Assembly (NCBI GenBank): GCA_913042205.1
Contig: CAJWIY010000015.1
Coordinates: forward strand, 1-38,414
Length of the DNA stretch: 38,414 nucleotides
DNA from: an uncultured Gammaproteobacteria bacterium
GTDB taxonomy: Bacteria; Pseudomonadota; Gammaproteobacteria; Pseudomonadales; Litorivicinaceae
Direction: 5' to 3'
A program made the translations under genes and the position numbers. Below the pieces are notes generated by a model, which ran no database searches, was not told the origin of the DNA, and worked only from the letters and a program-made list of their open reading frames with translations. Positions 7,262 to 16,039 of this stretch are shown here, one piece after another. How positions within the stretch are numbered: position 1 is the stretch's first letter; the number at the start of each line of letters is the position of its first letter.

Positions 7262-9337
7262 ATGGAAAAGCAAGTAGTTCAATTTCAGTTCGGCGGCCAG
7301 GGCGTTACCCTGGAAACAGGTGCCGTTGCGCGTCAGGCAACAGGCGCTGTCGTTATTACCATGGGCGAGACTCAGATTCTTGCAACTGTTGTTGGTGCAA
7401 AAAACGTAAAATCCGGTCAGAAATTTTTCCCTCTCTCGGTGCATTATCAGGAAAAAACATATGCCGCAGGAAAGATCCCCGGTGGCTATTTTAAGCGTGA
7501 AGGTCGTCCGACCGAAAAAGAGACACTGACTTCGCGTTTGGTAGACCGCCCAATTCGGCCACTGTTCCCTGATGGATATATGAATGAGGTTCAGGTGGTG
7601 TTGACTGTTATGTCAGCCTCAAAAACACATGATTCAGATATCGCTGCGATGCTTGGTGCGTCAGCCGCACTTGCGATCTCGGGTATCCCATTTAATGGTC
7701 CAGTCGGTGCTGCCCGTGTCGGCTTCTCAGACGACGGCCAATACATGCTGAATCCATCATTCGACGAGTTGTCCGATTCACGACTTGATATGGTGGTCGC
7801 GGGAACCAAGGATGCGGTTTTGATGGTTGAATCTGAAGCCGATGAGCTGACAGAAGAACAAATGCTTGGTGCAGTTTTGTTTGCACACAAAGAATTCCAG
7901 GTCGCGGTTGACGCAATCAACGACTTTGGTGAGAAGTTCGGTGAGGAGGCTTGGGATTGGGACCCCCCAGCGATCGACGAAATGCTTCTTTCCCAAATCA
8001 CTGATAAGTATCAGCTACGTATCGGTGAAGCGTATCAGATTTCTGAAAAAATGGTTCGTTATAACGCGCTGAGTGAGATGCGATCTGAGGCAATTGCTGA
8101 AATGGGCGGCAAAGACGATGAAAATGTCGAAGCAGTTGGCGAGCTATTCAACAAGGTGGAAAAAAATGTTGTACGTAGTCGTGTGATTCAGGGCCTTCCA
8201 CGTATTGATGGTCGTGATCAAAAGACAGTTCGTCCAATCAGCTGTGAAGTTGGTGTGTTAAGTCGTACCCACGGCTCTGCTATTTTCACACGTGGCGAGA
8301 CACAGGCGATTGTTGTGACTACCTTAGGAGCGTTACGTGATGCCCAGATCGTTGATGGTCTTATGGGTGACGAAAAAGACACATTTATGCTGCACTACAA
8401 TTTCCCTCCATATTGCGTTGGTGAGGCTGGTATGATGACTGGTCCTAAACGTCGTGAGATTGGGCACGGACGATTAGCTCGCCGTGGCGTCTACGCAATG
8501 CTTCCTGACGAAGAATCATTCCCATATACGATACGCGTAGTTAGCGAAATTACGGAGTCAAACGGTTCGTCGTCCATGGCTTCTGTTTGTGGTGCGTCTT
8601 TGGCCTTAATGGATGCAGGTGTACCTCTTCGAGCCCCAGTTGCTGGTATTGCCATGGGCCTCGTTAAAGAAGAAGATGGTTACGCGGTGCTGACTGATAT
8701 TTTAGGCGATGAAGACCACCTTGGTGATATGGATTTCAAAGTCGCAGGATCGTCGGATGGTGTGACTGCACTCCAGATGGATATTAAGATTCAGGGCATT
8801 ACCGAAGAAATCATGCATGTTGCGTTGGGACAAGCACGGGAAGCTCGTTTGCACATTTTAGGCGAGATGAACAAAGTAATCGAGCGTGCGCGTGACGAGG
8901 TAGCTGACACAGCGCCACGCACCTATAGTTTCCGTATCGATCCGGACAAGATTCGTGAGGTTATTGGTAAAGGTGGGACTACTATCCGAAATATCTGTGA
9001 AACATCGGGCGCGACTGTCGATTTAGACGATGATGGTCTAGTTCGTGTGTATGCGGAAACTAAGGAAAAAGCACAGAAAGCAATTTCGATGATTGAGGCA
9101 ATAACCGCGGAAGCTGAGATCGGCGGCGTGTATAAGGGCAAAGTTGAGCGGGTGGTTGATTTTGGTGCATTTGTGAACATTCTTCCAGGTAAAGACGGCT
9201 TGGTTCATATCAGTCAGATTTCGGAAGAACGTGTTGAGAAAGTCGAAGACTATATGAAGGTCGGAGACGTAGTGAAAGTAAAAGTGCTCGACGTTGACGC
9301 GCGTGGTCGTATCAAACTGACTATGAAAGATCTGTAG
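7262..9337 (+). CDS. pnp: Polynucleotide phosphorylase (PNPase)
   Basis: PNPase is a trimeric 3'-5' phosphorolytic exoribonuclease in mRNA decay. The 691 residues hold two RNase PH-like domains joined by a helical linker, a KH domain (about 555-615, with [12 protein letters not shown]) and an S1 domain (about 620-690, beginning [18 protein letters not shown]). The active-site region in the second RNase PH domain is [14 protein letters not shown], with its conserved aspartates. It ends directly after the S1 domain, about 20 residues shorter than the E. coli enzyme, so the acidic C-terminal tail is absent. The start ATG has an AGGAAG site. Confidence 0.98.
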   Translation: MEKQVVQFQFGGQGVTLETGAVARQATGAVVITMGETQILATVVGAKNVKSGQKFFPLSVHYQEKTYAAGKIPGGYFKREGRPTEKETLTSRLVDRPIRPLFPDGYMNEVQVVLTVMSASKTHDSDIAAMLGASAALAISGIPFNGPVGAARVGFSDDGQYMLNPSFDELSDSRLDMVVAGTKDAVLMVESEADELTEEQMLGAVLFAHKEFQVAVDAINDFGEKFGEEAWDWDPPAIDEMLLSQITDKYQLRIGEAYQISEKMVRYNALSEMRSEAIAEMGGKDDENVEAVGELFNKVEKNVVRSRVIQGLPRIDGRDQKTVRPISCEVGVLSRTHGSAIFTRGETQAIVVTTLGALRDAQIVDGLMGDEKDTFMLHYNFPPYCVGEAGMMTGPKRREIGHGRLARRGVYAMLPDEESFPYTIRVVSEITESNGSSSMASVCGASLALMDAGVPLRAPVAGIAMGLVKEEDGYAVLTDILGDEDHLGDMDFKVAGSSDGVTALQMDIKIQGITEEIMHVALGQAREARLHILGEMNKVIERARDEVADTAPRTYSFRIDPDKIREVIGKGGTTIRNICETSGATVDLDDDGLVRVYAETKEKAQKAISMIEAITAEAEIGGVYKGKVERVVDFGAFVNILPGKDGLVHISQISEERVEKVEDYMKVGDVVKVKVLDVDARGRIKLTMKDL

Positions 9338-9376
9338 CGCTGGATTTAGCAGGTATCCGTTCTAACTGGGCTAGGT

Positions 9377-9402
9377 AAAAACCTCGCTAAGTCGGAGTTT
9401 TT
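9377..9402. terminator. Bidirectional terminator between pnp and panC
   Basis: AAAAAC at 9377-9382 and GTTTTT at 9397-9402 flank an imperfect stem (one mismatch, one wobble) around CTAAGT. The T-run on each strand lets the same hairpin end the pnp transcript (+) and the converging panC transcript (-). It abuts the panC stop codon at 9404. Confidence 0.6.
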
Positions 9403-9403
9403 G

Positions 9404-10294
9404 TTACTTGGATAAGTCTACTATTACGTTGTCGATTAGTCTCGCGTCCCCTAGTTTTGCAGCAACCAATACAACGGCAGTATCTGATTCCACATAGGTC
9501 ATTGACAAGTCCTCTGCATCTCGTATTTCAAGATAGTCGAGTACAAATCCAGCACTGATTAATCGCTCCTTTTGTTGCCTGAGCGTTGCCTTTATCTGGG
9601 TATTATCTTGCACCGCTTTTGCGACCTTTTTCAGTGCACAATACAGAATAGACGCGAGCTGCTTTTCGCATTCGAGAAGATACGCATTGCGACTACTCAT
9701 CGCCAAACCATTGGGTTCTCTTCTAGTGTCTGTGCCAATAATTTGGACAGGTAGCAGAAGGTCCTCAACCATGGTTTTGATTATCTGTAACTGCTGATAG
9801 TCTTTGTTTCCGAATACAGCAATATCTGGTTGCACGATATTCAACAGTTTGCAGACGACTGTTGCGACACCCTTGAAGTGGCCAGGTCTGTGATGCCCGC
9901 AAAGAATGGTTGAAAGCCTTGGGACATCAATTTCAGTACTTAGACCCTTTGGATAAATCTCCCTTACAGTTGGTGCAAAAACAGCGGCACAGTCATAACC
10001 TGCTAACGCGTGGCAGTCCAAGTTAAGTGTTTGTGGATATGTATCAAAATCCTCATGAGGACCGAATTGCATTGGATTGACAAATATACTTACGACGACG
10101 ATATCTGAGAGATCAGAAGCCCTCCGTACAAGATCTAAATGACCTTCATGAAGATTTCCCATCGTCGGAACAAATCCGATACGCTTACCCTGCTTACTGG
10201 CAATTGCCAAAAACTCACGCAGATCATTTACGGTATAAAATATGTTTGGCTGGTCATTCTTCAAAGCAATGCTCCGAGGCAGGGAATGATCCAT
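9404..10294 (-). CDS. panC: Pantothenate synthetase (pantoate-beta-alanine ligase)
   Basis: PanC joins D-pantoate and beta-alanine with ATP to make pantothenate, the CoA precursor. Family motifs are FVPTMGNLHEGHLDLV (HIGH-like ATP site), VSIFVNPMQF, FGNKDYQQLQII and GLAMSSRNAYL. From ATG 10294 it is 296 residues and overlaps panB by 41 nt, but that ATG has no spaced ribosome site. A TTG at 10264, preceded by GGAG at 7 nt, would give 286 residues and only a small overlap, and fits the family N-terminus better. It is the last gene of pcnB-folK-panB-panC. Confidence 0.96.
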   Translation of the reverse strand: MDHSLPRSIALKNDQPNIFYTVNDLREFLAIASKQGKRIGFVPTMGNLHEGHLDLVRRASDLSDIVVVSIFVNPMQFGPHEDFDTYPQTLNLDCHALAGYDCAAVFAPTVREIYPKGLSTEIDVPRLSTILCGHHRPGHFKGVATVVCKLLNIVQPDIAVFGNKDYQQLQIIKTMVEDLLLPVQIIGTDTRREPNGLAMSSRNAYLLECEKQLASILYCALKKVAKAVQDNTQIKATLRQQKERLISAGFVLDYLEIRDAEDLSMTYVESDTAVVLVAAKLGDARLIDNVIVDLSK

Positions 10295-11051
10295 CCTTTA
10301 CAGCGCGATCGAACAGTTCAAAGGCTTCTTGTATGGAACTGGCTTGGGGCATGAAGTTTTTTACAAACCTGGGACTTTTACCGCTAGTGATACCAAGCAG
10401 ATCGTGCATTACCAGCACTTGACCATTTGCAGATGGACCTGCGCCGATACCAACGACAGGTACCGCGGTTACCTTCATAATTTCTTCTGTTACGTGGTTT
10501 GGGACACATTCGAGCAAGATAATATCTGTGCCTGCCTGATCGAGTGAAGATGCTGCATCGATCAGATGTTTGGCAGCCTCGTTGGTTCGCCCCTGTACAC
10601 GATATCCACCAAATTGGTTGACGAATTGAGGCGTGAGCCCGAGGTGGCAGCATGTGGCTACACCCTGGTCTCGGAAGAGTTTGACCAAATTGGTTAAGTT
10701 ACTACCACCCTCAATTTTGACTACATTTGCTCCAGCTTGTATCAGAGCGCGAGCAGTATCGACGGCATCCTGGATGGTTGCCGAAGCTAAAAAGGGAACG
10801 TCACTGATAATAAGGCAATTTGAAGAGGCGGCAGAAACACATCGTGTGTGGTAAGAAATGTCATCCACGGTTACCGGAAGCGTACTAGAGTGTCCTTGGA
10901 GTACCATGCCAAGGGAATCACCCACCAAGAGCGCATCGATACCCGCCTTGGAAGCAAGGGATGCGAAACACTTGTCATAGGCGGTCACCATGCTGAACTT
11001 CGTATTGTCGGCCCGGTGCTTTTTGAGTGTATTGAGGGTTATTAGAGCCAC
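10254..11051 (-). CDS. panB: 3-methyl-2-oxobutanoate hydroxymethyltransferase
   Basis: PanB transfers a hydroxymethyl group from 5,10-methylene-THF to alpha-ketoisovalerate, the first step to pantothenate. The 265-residue product matches E. coli PanB (264) throughout, with VTAYDKCFA, LLVGDSLGMVLQGH, STLPVTVDDI, GANVVKIEGG and GIGAGPSANGQVLVMHDLLG. The start is GTG at 11051, with GGAAG upstream, and overlaps the end of folK by 10 nt. Its neighbour panC carries the next pathway step. Confidence 0.97.
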   Translation of the reverse strand: MALITLNTLKKHRADNTKFSMVTAYDKCFASLASKAGIDALLVGDSLGMVLQGHSSTLPVTVDDISYHTRCVSAASSNCLIISDVPFLASATIQDAVDTARALIQAGANVVKIEGGSNLTNLVKLFRDQGVATCCHLGLTPQFVNQFGGYRVQGRTNEAAKHLIDAASSLDQAGTDIILLECVPNHVTEEIMKVTAVPVVGIGAGPSANGQVLVMHDLLGITSGKSPRFVKNFMPQASSIQEAFELFDRAVKDGSFPASEHCFEE

Positions 11052-11536
11052 TGTTTTTCTTCCTGTGTATCGATTCGGACCAGTGTGGAGGCATCGTAGC
11101 GGTTTCGATCGATTCGGTCACCTGTTGGTGTGATCTCACTCTTTAATAAATCAAGTAATGGGATAGTGACGAATGAACGCTTTAGAACCTCTGGATGTGG
11201 AATCTTGAGTGATGAACTGGTGAAGTTTAAGTTTCCGAAGTACAGAATATCTATATCGATTGTTCGAGGGCCCCAAAGGACTGTTTCTACCCGTTTTTGA
11301 CACTTTTCAATCCGTTTTACAAATCCTAAAAGATCTTCTGGTGAAAGGTTCGTTTGTCCTTTAATGACGGTATTAACAAAATCTGGTTGGTCTTGTGGTC
11401 CCAATGGCTTAGACCGATACAGGGTTGCTCGCTCGATAGAATCAACGAAAGCGCCAAGTGACTCGATGGCGCAGTGAATTTGGCGAATTGGTTGATCGAG
11501 GTTAGATCCAAGTCCAAGAAATATGGTTTCACTCAC
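11042..11536 (-). CDS. folK: HPPK (hydroxymethyldihydropterin pyrophosphokinase)
   Basis: FolK transfers pyrophosphate from ATP to 6-hydroxymethyl-7,8-dihydropterin in folate synthesis. Motifs seen are IFLGLGSNL at the N-terminus, LYRSKPLGPQDQPDFVNTV, and the metal/ATP signature WGPRTIDIDILYFG followed by IPHPEVLKRSFVTIPLLDL. A longer ATG frame reaches 11659, but its first 41 residues lie inside pcnB and are not family-like. GTG at 11536 gives 164 residues (E. coli 159) and overlaps the pcnB stop by 8 nt. It sits in pcnB-folK-panB-panC as in Pseudomonas. Confidence 0.94.
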   Translation of the reverse strand: MSETIFLGLGSNLDQPIRQIHCAIESLGAFVDSIERATLYRSKPLGPQDQPDFVNTVIKGQTNLSPEDLLGFVKRIEKCQKRVETVLWGPRTIDIDILYFGNLNFTSSSLKIPHPEVLKRSFVTIPLLDLLKSEITPTGDRIDRNRYDASTLVRIDTQEEKQWL

Positions 11537-12857
11537 GGTATCTGTATTTTTTAAGAAGGTGTCGTTTTGGTACTTCCTCAAAATCTTCTTCGATGGATGC
11601 AACCAGTTCTCGCCTTTGCGATTCATCTGAAACTTGATAATTAGTCCACCATTCACCAAGACCGACCATTATTTCGCCGGCACTTTCTCGCAGTAGTAAA
11701 AAGTCGTAGCCAGCGCGAAACCTGGGGTGCTCAAGTGTTGAGTCAGGTCGTCGACCATGACGCTTTTCCAACTTGATTTGTAGACCCCAAATTTCTCGAA
11801 TAGTTGCGCAGAAGCGTTTAGGGATAGCGACGTATTGTTGATTCAAGTCTAAGGTTTCGGACGAGGCAATGGTGAGAGATTGTGTTCGACCATGACCTTC
11901 GGCTGCTAGTTCTTGCCATCGGTGATGAACCTGAGGCCAGTGCAGTGCTGCATATAAAAACGCAGGGGTGACGGACTTGCCCTCCGCCAAACGAGCATCA
12001 GTGTTGCGTAGCGCAAGATCAATCAATGATAGATAAATACCATTATCGCTAGATTCGAGTAAATCAAAAGTATGTGGAAATAGGGGCTTAAGTAGGCCAT
12101 GTTGCATAAGATGAGAAAATGTAACTCGTCCATATCCTGCTTGAAGTAGTTTTAGGATTTCATCAAAAAGTCTCGAAGCAGACACATCGCGGAGTAATGA
12201 AGTTAGTTGTCGGATGGGTTCTGACGTGTCATTTTCAAGGGAGAGACCAAGTTTGCCAGTAAAGCGAATTGCACGTAGCATCCGGACCGGGTCTTCTCGA
12301 TAGCGTGTTTCTGGATCACCAATAATACGAACGATCCCATCCTCCAGATCATCATATCCACCTACAAAATCCAAGACTTGATGGTTAGATGGATCGTAAT
12401 ACAGTGCGTTCATGGTGAAATCTCTGCGTACTGCGTCATCCTCCACAGACCCAAATACGTTATCACGAACAAGCATTCCCGATGCGTTGGTTCGTCGCAT
12501 TTCGCTATTGTTAGCTGATCCACGGAACGTTGTGACCTCAATCACCTCGGCACCGATTCTGACGTGGACAATTTGAAACCTACGACCTATGAGTCGTGAT
12601 CTTTTGAACAGTTTTTGTACCTCGATGGGCTTCGCACTGGTTGCGACGTCAAAATCTTTAGGATGTTTTCTGAGCAATAGATCACGGATTCCGCCGCCGA
12701 CTAGGTACGCCTCATATCCTGCGTGTTGTAGTACTCCAATTACTTTCAGGCTACCGGGAGATAAGTCCCTATGATTTATTCCGTGGTATTCCTGAGAAAT
12801 CACTTCTTTACAAACGTCGACGGGCTGGGGACCTTTCTTTTTAAACACCGAAAACAA
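11529..12857 (-). CDS. pcnB: Poly(A) polymerase I
   Basis: PcnB adds poly(A) tails to RNA 3' ends, which marks them for decay. The 442-residue product has the nucleotidyltransferase motif YLVGGGIRDLLLRKHPKDFDVAT (about 54-76, with the DFD metal site), RRDFTMNALYYD, EDPVRMLRAIRF, and a basic C-terminal region. The start is TTG at 12857, supported by GGAG 7 nt upstream, and family homology begins within the first 30 residues. It is the first gene of pcnB-folK-panB-panC and has its own candidate promoter at 12887. Confidence 0.96.
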   Translation of the reverse strand: MFSVFKKKGPQPVDVCKEVISQEYHGINHRDLSPGSLKVIGVLQHAGYEAYLVGGGIRDLLLRKHPKDFDVATSAKPIEVQKLFKRSRLIGRRFQIVHVRIGAEVIEVTTFRGSANNSEMRRTNASGMLVRDNVFGSVEDDAVRRDFTMNALYYDPSNHQVLDFVGGYDDLEDGIVRIIGDPETRYREDPVRMLRAIRFTGKLGLSLENDTSEPIRQLTSLLRDVSASRLFDEILKLLQAGYGRVTFSHLMQHGLLKPLFPHTFDLLESSDNGIYLSLIDLALRNTDARLAEGKSVTPAFLYAALHWPQVHHRWQELAAEGHGRTQSLTIASSETLDLNQQYVAIPKRFCATIREIWGLQIKLEKRHGRRPDSTLEHPRFRAGYDFLLLRESAGEIMVGLGEWWTNYQVSDESQRRELVASIEEDFEEVPKRHLLKKYRYRE

Positions 12858-12886
12858 TAGAAAACTCCGTAAAGAATGTGGGTCGT

Positions 12887-12895
12887 ATGATACCA
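12887..12895 (-). promoter_or_regulatory. Extended -10 promoter candidate for pcnB operon
   Basis: On the minus strand, TGG-TATCAT (TATCAT at 12892-12887) is an extended -10 element with no clear -35 hexamer. Initiation near 12880 would leave a leader of about 23 nt to the pcnB TTG. It lies just downstream of the minus-strand terminator at 12908-12931, as expected for a fresh promoter after a terminated transcript. Confidence 0.4.
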
Positions 12896-12907
12896 GAGCC
12901 GGACAAT

Positions 12908-12931
12908 AAAAAAGGGGCTTTCGCCCCCTTT
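12908..12931 (-). terminator. Intrinsic terminator upstream of pcnB
   Basis: Read on the minus strand, GGGGC (12927-12923), a GAAA tetraloop and GCCCC (12918-12914) are followed by six T (12913-12908) and ATTG. This strong Rho-independent terminator ends transcription coming from the cbrB-like gene or from an RNA gene in the 13283-12932 gap. It separates that transcript from the pcnB operon. Confidence 0.85.
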
Positions 12932-13237
12932 CATAATCGTACAGTTGTTATTGTTAACATTGTTTGCACGCTAAAATTACCTTCCAATATGCAATCTAAG
13001 TTTCAAATTATAGTCCCTATAACTAAGGCCTCAGCTTTCGCTTTATTATTTTTATCGGCCTAAGAGAACAACTTTGCCCCCTTGAAACTCAGTTCTCACA
13101 GTGAACCGTAATCTCACACAGCTATATTTTTATTTTTCTGCCGTAACCGTTCTTTTTATTGGTCTTATCTCGAACGCAGGCAAAGTAAAACATTTCTTGA
13201 GGAGATGAAATATTAGACCTAGGGATTAGAGAATTTT
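12908..13237 (-). ncRNA. Candidate CrcZ-like small RNA in the cbrB-pcnB gap
   Basis: There is no protein gene between the cbrB-like stop (13283) and pcnB (12857). In Pseudomonas this interval encodes CrcZ, an RNA that titrates Hfq/Crc through A-rich motifs. On the minus strand I see four segments matching AANAANAA: at 13164-13147, 13140-13122, 13056-13039 and 12955-12942. The third sits inside a stem formed by CTTAGGCC (13064-13057) and GGCCTTAG (13030-13023), with one mismatch. A strong terminator ends the region at 12908. A weak promoter, GTGACA (13273-13268), 18 bp, CATAAA (13249-13244), would start RNA near 13237, giving about 330 nt. I find no sigma-54 promoter. It could instead be only an AT-rich 3' untranslated region. 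Confidence 0.33.
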
Positions 13238-13282
13238 GAACGCTTTATGTTACTAATAGTTACTATGTGTCACTGAAAAGTG

Positions 13283-14608
13283 TTACGACTCGGACAAAGC
13301 TTCCTTGCGCTTAGGGATGCCCAGTCGATTGCGGCGTTCCCAAAGGCTTTTCCGACTTATACCAAGCTGTTTCGCAAGCTCGGTCTCACTCATTTGCTCT
13401 TGGTGTGACAAAACGAAGTATTGAAAATAATCTTCTAAGGACATTGTGGGTCTACTCTGTTTTATGTGATGCTGTTCACCTGCACTGAATTTTGGCAAAT
13501 CAGGACCTGTCATTTGGATATTGAGATCAATGGCCTCAATGATTGGACCTTCACAAAGAACAACGGCGCGTTGGACCACGTTACTGAGCTCTCGCACATT
13601 GCCCGGCCATCTATATTTTGATATTGCAGCTTTCGCAGCATCACTGAGTCGGATTTCGGGGCGTACCATCTCATTTTTGGCTTGTTTGAGAAATGCCTCC
13701 GCGAGAATTAGGATATCGTCTACGCGATCTCTTAGCGGTGGACATGTCAACTCGATGATATTGAGACGGTAGTACAAATCTGCTCGAAACTCACCTTTTG
13801 ATACCCTTTCCAGTAGATCGTGTTGTGTTGCCGCAATTAACCGAACATCCACATAGATTTGGTCGGTACCCCCGACTCGTCGAATCTTACCTTCCTTGAG
13901 AAACTGCAGAAGTCTCGTTTGTGCTCCTGTCGGGAGTTCACCGATCTCGTCTAGGAAAAGACTCGATTGGTCTGCGGATTCTATGAGGCCAGCATGATCA
14001 CTCGCTACGCTTGTTAATTCTTCGTTAACGTAACCAAATAGTTCGCGTTCTATTAAGGATTGGGGAATCGTTGCGCAGTTGATCGAAATCATTTCCAGCC
14101 CTGATCTTTTGGATTGGTCATGAATTGACTTGGCGACTAGTTCTTTGCCGGTCCCCAGTTCGCCACTAATTAAAATAGTTTTATCGAGTGGTGCTACCCG
14201 AGAGACTTGTCGCTTTAACTTCAGTATGGGCTCGCAATGGCCGATCATTGGGTCAACTTTTGCTGAGTAGGTTTTAGTGGCCCTGTCGATCGCTTTGCTA
14301 AGGTCCGTTTGATCAACCGGTTTAGTGAAACAGTCAAATGCACCTTTCCGCATTGCTAAGATACCAGCCTGCAGGGAGCTTTGGCCCACCAATAGAATTA
14401 GAGGTGTTGGTTTAAAGTTTGTGATCAGATCGATACCCGATCCATCGGATAGTCTATGTTCACAGATTACGCAGTCGATTTTTGAGGTAATTGATTTGGC
14501 ACCGTGGATAGATTCACTTACCAGGACTAAATGATTCTGTTGCTCAAGACTCATCTGGAGCGATTTACAGGTAATAACATCATCTGTAACGATAAGTAGC
14601 GTTGCCAT
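13283..14608 (-). CDS. CbrB-like NtrC-family regulator, degenerate receiver and no GAFTGA
   Basis: The 441-residue product has a receiver domain (1-115), an AAA+ domain (about 122-350) and a Fis-type helix-turn-helix (about 405-435, TELAKQLGISRKSLWERR). ATPase motifs are intact: Walker A GELGTGKE (149-156), Walker B LFLDEIG (217-223), arginine-finger segment FRADLYYRLN and sensor 2 WPGNVREL. Two signature sites are not. The phospho-accepting Asp is replaced by Glu50 (VICEHRLSDGSG), although Lys96 is kept. GAFTGA, which touches sigma-54, aligns with EELTSV (196-201). Position (dksA-gluQ-this-pcnB) and C-terminal sequence indicate a CbrB orthologue, whose Pseudomonas form controls carbon/nitrogen use with CbrA. 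CbrA is absent here. It may act on sigma-70 promoters, independently of phosphorylation. Confidence 0.9.
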   Translation of the reverse strand: MATLLIVTDDVITCKSLQMSLEQQNHLVLVSESIHGAKSITSKIDCVICEHRLSDGSGIDLITNFKPTPLILLVGQSSLQAGILAMRKGAFDCFTKPVDQTDLSKAIDRATKTYSAKVDPMIGHCEPILKLKRQVSRVAPLDKTILISGELGTGKELVAKSIHDQSKRSGLEMISINCATIPQSLIERELFGYVNEELTSVASDHAGLIESADQSSLFLDEIGELPTGAQTRLLQFLKEGKIRRVGGTDQIYVDVRLIAATQHDLLERVSKGEFRADLYYRLNIIELTCPPLRDRVDDILILAEAFLKQAKNEMVRPEIRLSDAAKAAISKYRWPGNVRELSNVVQRAVVLCEGPIIEAIDLNIQMTGPDLPKFSAGEQHHIKQSRPTMSLEDYFQYFVLSHQEQMSETELAKQLGISRKSLWERRNRLGIPKRKEALSES

Positions 14609-14641
14609 GATTATCCTTCTTTCGCTTAAGTTTACGATTTT

Positions 14642-15511
14642 CTAGACTGAAAGGGTATTAGTTACTCCGGCCATGGATTTGATAGCTGCTGGTGTTGTCA
14701 CTGATTGAAAAAAAGCCAGCCAGATAGACGCGGGATCCCTGTCTGACGGTGTGTCTTTTAGTAACATTAATTTCGCGAGTTTTGAGTAGGTTATGCCAGG
14801 AAATTTCCGGTTTACAGGGCTTGCAAATGTTTGTTTTGACAGTTTGCTGCCATTACTGTCGATGAGAACGGGAAAATGTCCATAGTTGGGACTTGCAAAT
14901 CCTAAACGTTCTGAGATGAAGCACTGCATGGGTGTAGATTCTAAAAGATCGACACCTCGAATTACGTCAGTGATTGAGTCTATATGCTCATCAACTGCAC
15001 AGGCTAATTGATAGGCAAATAACCCATCCCTTCTTTTTACAATGAAATCCCCGGGGCTACCTGTGATCTGAGGACCCAGTAGTAAGTCATTTACAGAAGT
15101 ACTTAATTTTTCTGTAGAAATTCGAATAGCACTGTCTGCTAGAAAAGGCTGTCCCAATCGGTTAGCACAGTTACCTGCATAAGGTCCTTTCGGTAGTGAC
15201 TTTCGCGAACACGTACAGCTATAGAGAATACCTTGGCGTTTTAATGTGCTAAGGGCGTCTGCATAGTCTTTTAGCCGGGTAGACTGATAAATAACGGCCC
15301 TGTCTGACTCCAGTCCAAACGCGTTGAGGCAATTAAGAATTTCATCTGAGTGCGACTGATTGCAACGTTTCTCATCTAGATCATCGATGCGAACTAACCA
15401 CTGCCCGTTTTGTTGCTTCGCATGAAGAAAGCTCAAAAGCGCAGCGAAAATTGAACCAAGGTGCAGTGAGCCGGTTGCTGATGGTGCAAATCGGCCGCGG
15501 TACACATTCAA
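14642..15511 (-). CDS. gluQ: Glutamyl-Q tRNA(Asp) synthetase
   Basis: GluQ-RS is a paralogue of the catalytic half of glutamyl-tRNA synthetase; it attaches glutamate to queuosine-34 of tRNA-Asp. The 289-residue length (no anticodon-binding domain) fits. It has GRFAPSATGSLHLGSI (HIGH-class motif), a zinc site CTCSRKSLPKGPYAGNC, a DEHIDSITDVIRGVDLL region, and SKLSKQ in place of KMSKS. It lies 3 bp after dksA, the usual gammaproteobacterial pair, and 33 bp before the cbrB-like gene. Confidence 0.96.
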   Translation of the reverse strand: MNVYRGRFAPSATGSLHLGSIFAALLSFLHAKQQNGQWLVRIDDLDEKRCNQSHSDEILNCLNAFGLESDRAVIYQSTRLKDYADALSTLKRQGILYSCTCSRKSLPKGPYAGNCANRLGQPFLADSAIRISTEKLSTSVNDLLLGPQITGSPGDFIVKRRDGLFAYQLACAVDEHIDSITDVIRGVDLLESTPMQCFISERLGFASPNYGHFPVLIDSNGSKLSKQTFASPVNRKFPGITYSKLAKLMLLKDTPSDRDPASIWLAFFQSVTTPAAIKSMAGVTNTLSV

Positions 15512-15514
15512 TTG

Positions 15515-15949
15515 TCAGGCACCTGTTTGTTTTTCGCGTAACTCATCTAGTGTTTTGCAGTCAACGCATTGTGTTGCTGTGGGGCGTGCCTCCAGTCGTC
15601 GCAAACCAATTTCTATTCCACAAGTTTCGCAGAATCCGTAGTCATCACTTTCAATTGATTCGAGGGTTTTATCGATCTTTTTTATGAGCTTACGTTCACG
15701 GTCACGCGTTCGTAGTTCTAAGCTGAACTCCTCTTCTTGCGTCGCGCGATCTGCAGGGTCTGCAAAATTCGCTGCCTCTTCTTTCATATGAGACACCGTG
15801 CGATCTACTTCTTCCATCAGATTCCGCTTCCATTGTTCGAGAATCCTTACGAAGTGTCCACGCATAGCCTCGCTCATGTACTCTTCATCTTTCGATGATT
15901 GGTACGGCTCGATGGAGCCTAAAAGTGATTCTTGTTTATTCGTTGCCAT
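15515..15949 (-). CDS. dksA: RNA polymerase-binding transcription factor DksA
   Basis: DksA enters the RNA polymerase secondary channel and, with ppGpp, represses rRNA promoters and activates amino-acid promoters. The coiled-coil tip DPADRATQEEEF keeps both functional aspartates, and the C-terminal zinc finger is CETCG...CVDCK. An ATG frame reaches 16027, but its first 26 residues are unlike DksA. ATG at 15949 gives 144 residues (E. coli 151), beginning MATNKQESLLGSIEPYQ and aligning with the E. coli N-terminus. It is divergent from the aminotransferase at 16040 and followed closely by gluQ. Confidence 0.97.
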   Translation of the reverse strand: MATNKQESLLGSIEPYQSSKDEEYMSEAMRGHFVRILEQWKRNLMEEVDRTVSHMKEEAANFADPADRATQEEEFSLELRTRDRERKLIKKIDKTLESIESDDYGFCETCGIEIGLRRLEARPTATQCVDCKTLDELREKQTGA

Positions 15950-16039
15950 CGTTGGCGAAACTCCACAATATAAAAATCTGACGCGAGAAAATATCAGAAC
16001 ATCGACGACAGTACCACTTTCTTTCATGGGGAGAATACA

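Noticed and set aside
11537-11659. ATG-start extension of folK
   Set aside because: It lies within pcnB and has no homology; GTG 11536 fits the family N-terminus.
12878-13063. 61-codon + strand frame in the cbrB-pcnB gap
   Set aside because: It reads through the terminator hairpin and has no family-like features.
12932-13282. sigma-54 promoter (GG-N10-GC) for the putative RNA
   Set aside because: I searched the minus strand for the -24/-12 pattern and found no convincing match.
15950-16027. N-terminal extension of DksA
   Set aside because: It is unlike DksA, and the ATG at 15949 aligns with the family start.
15950-16039. Divergent dksA/aminotransferase promoters
   Set aside because: Several AT-rich -10-like words occur, but none has an acceptable -35 partner, so no specific promoter is claimed.
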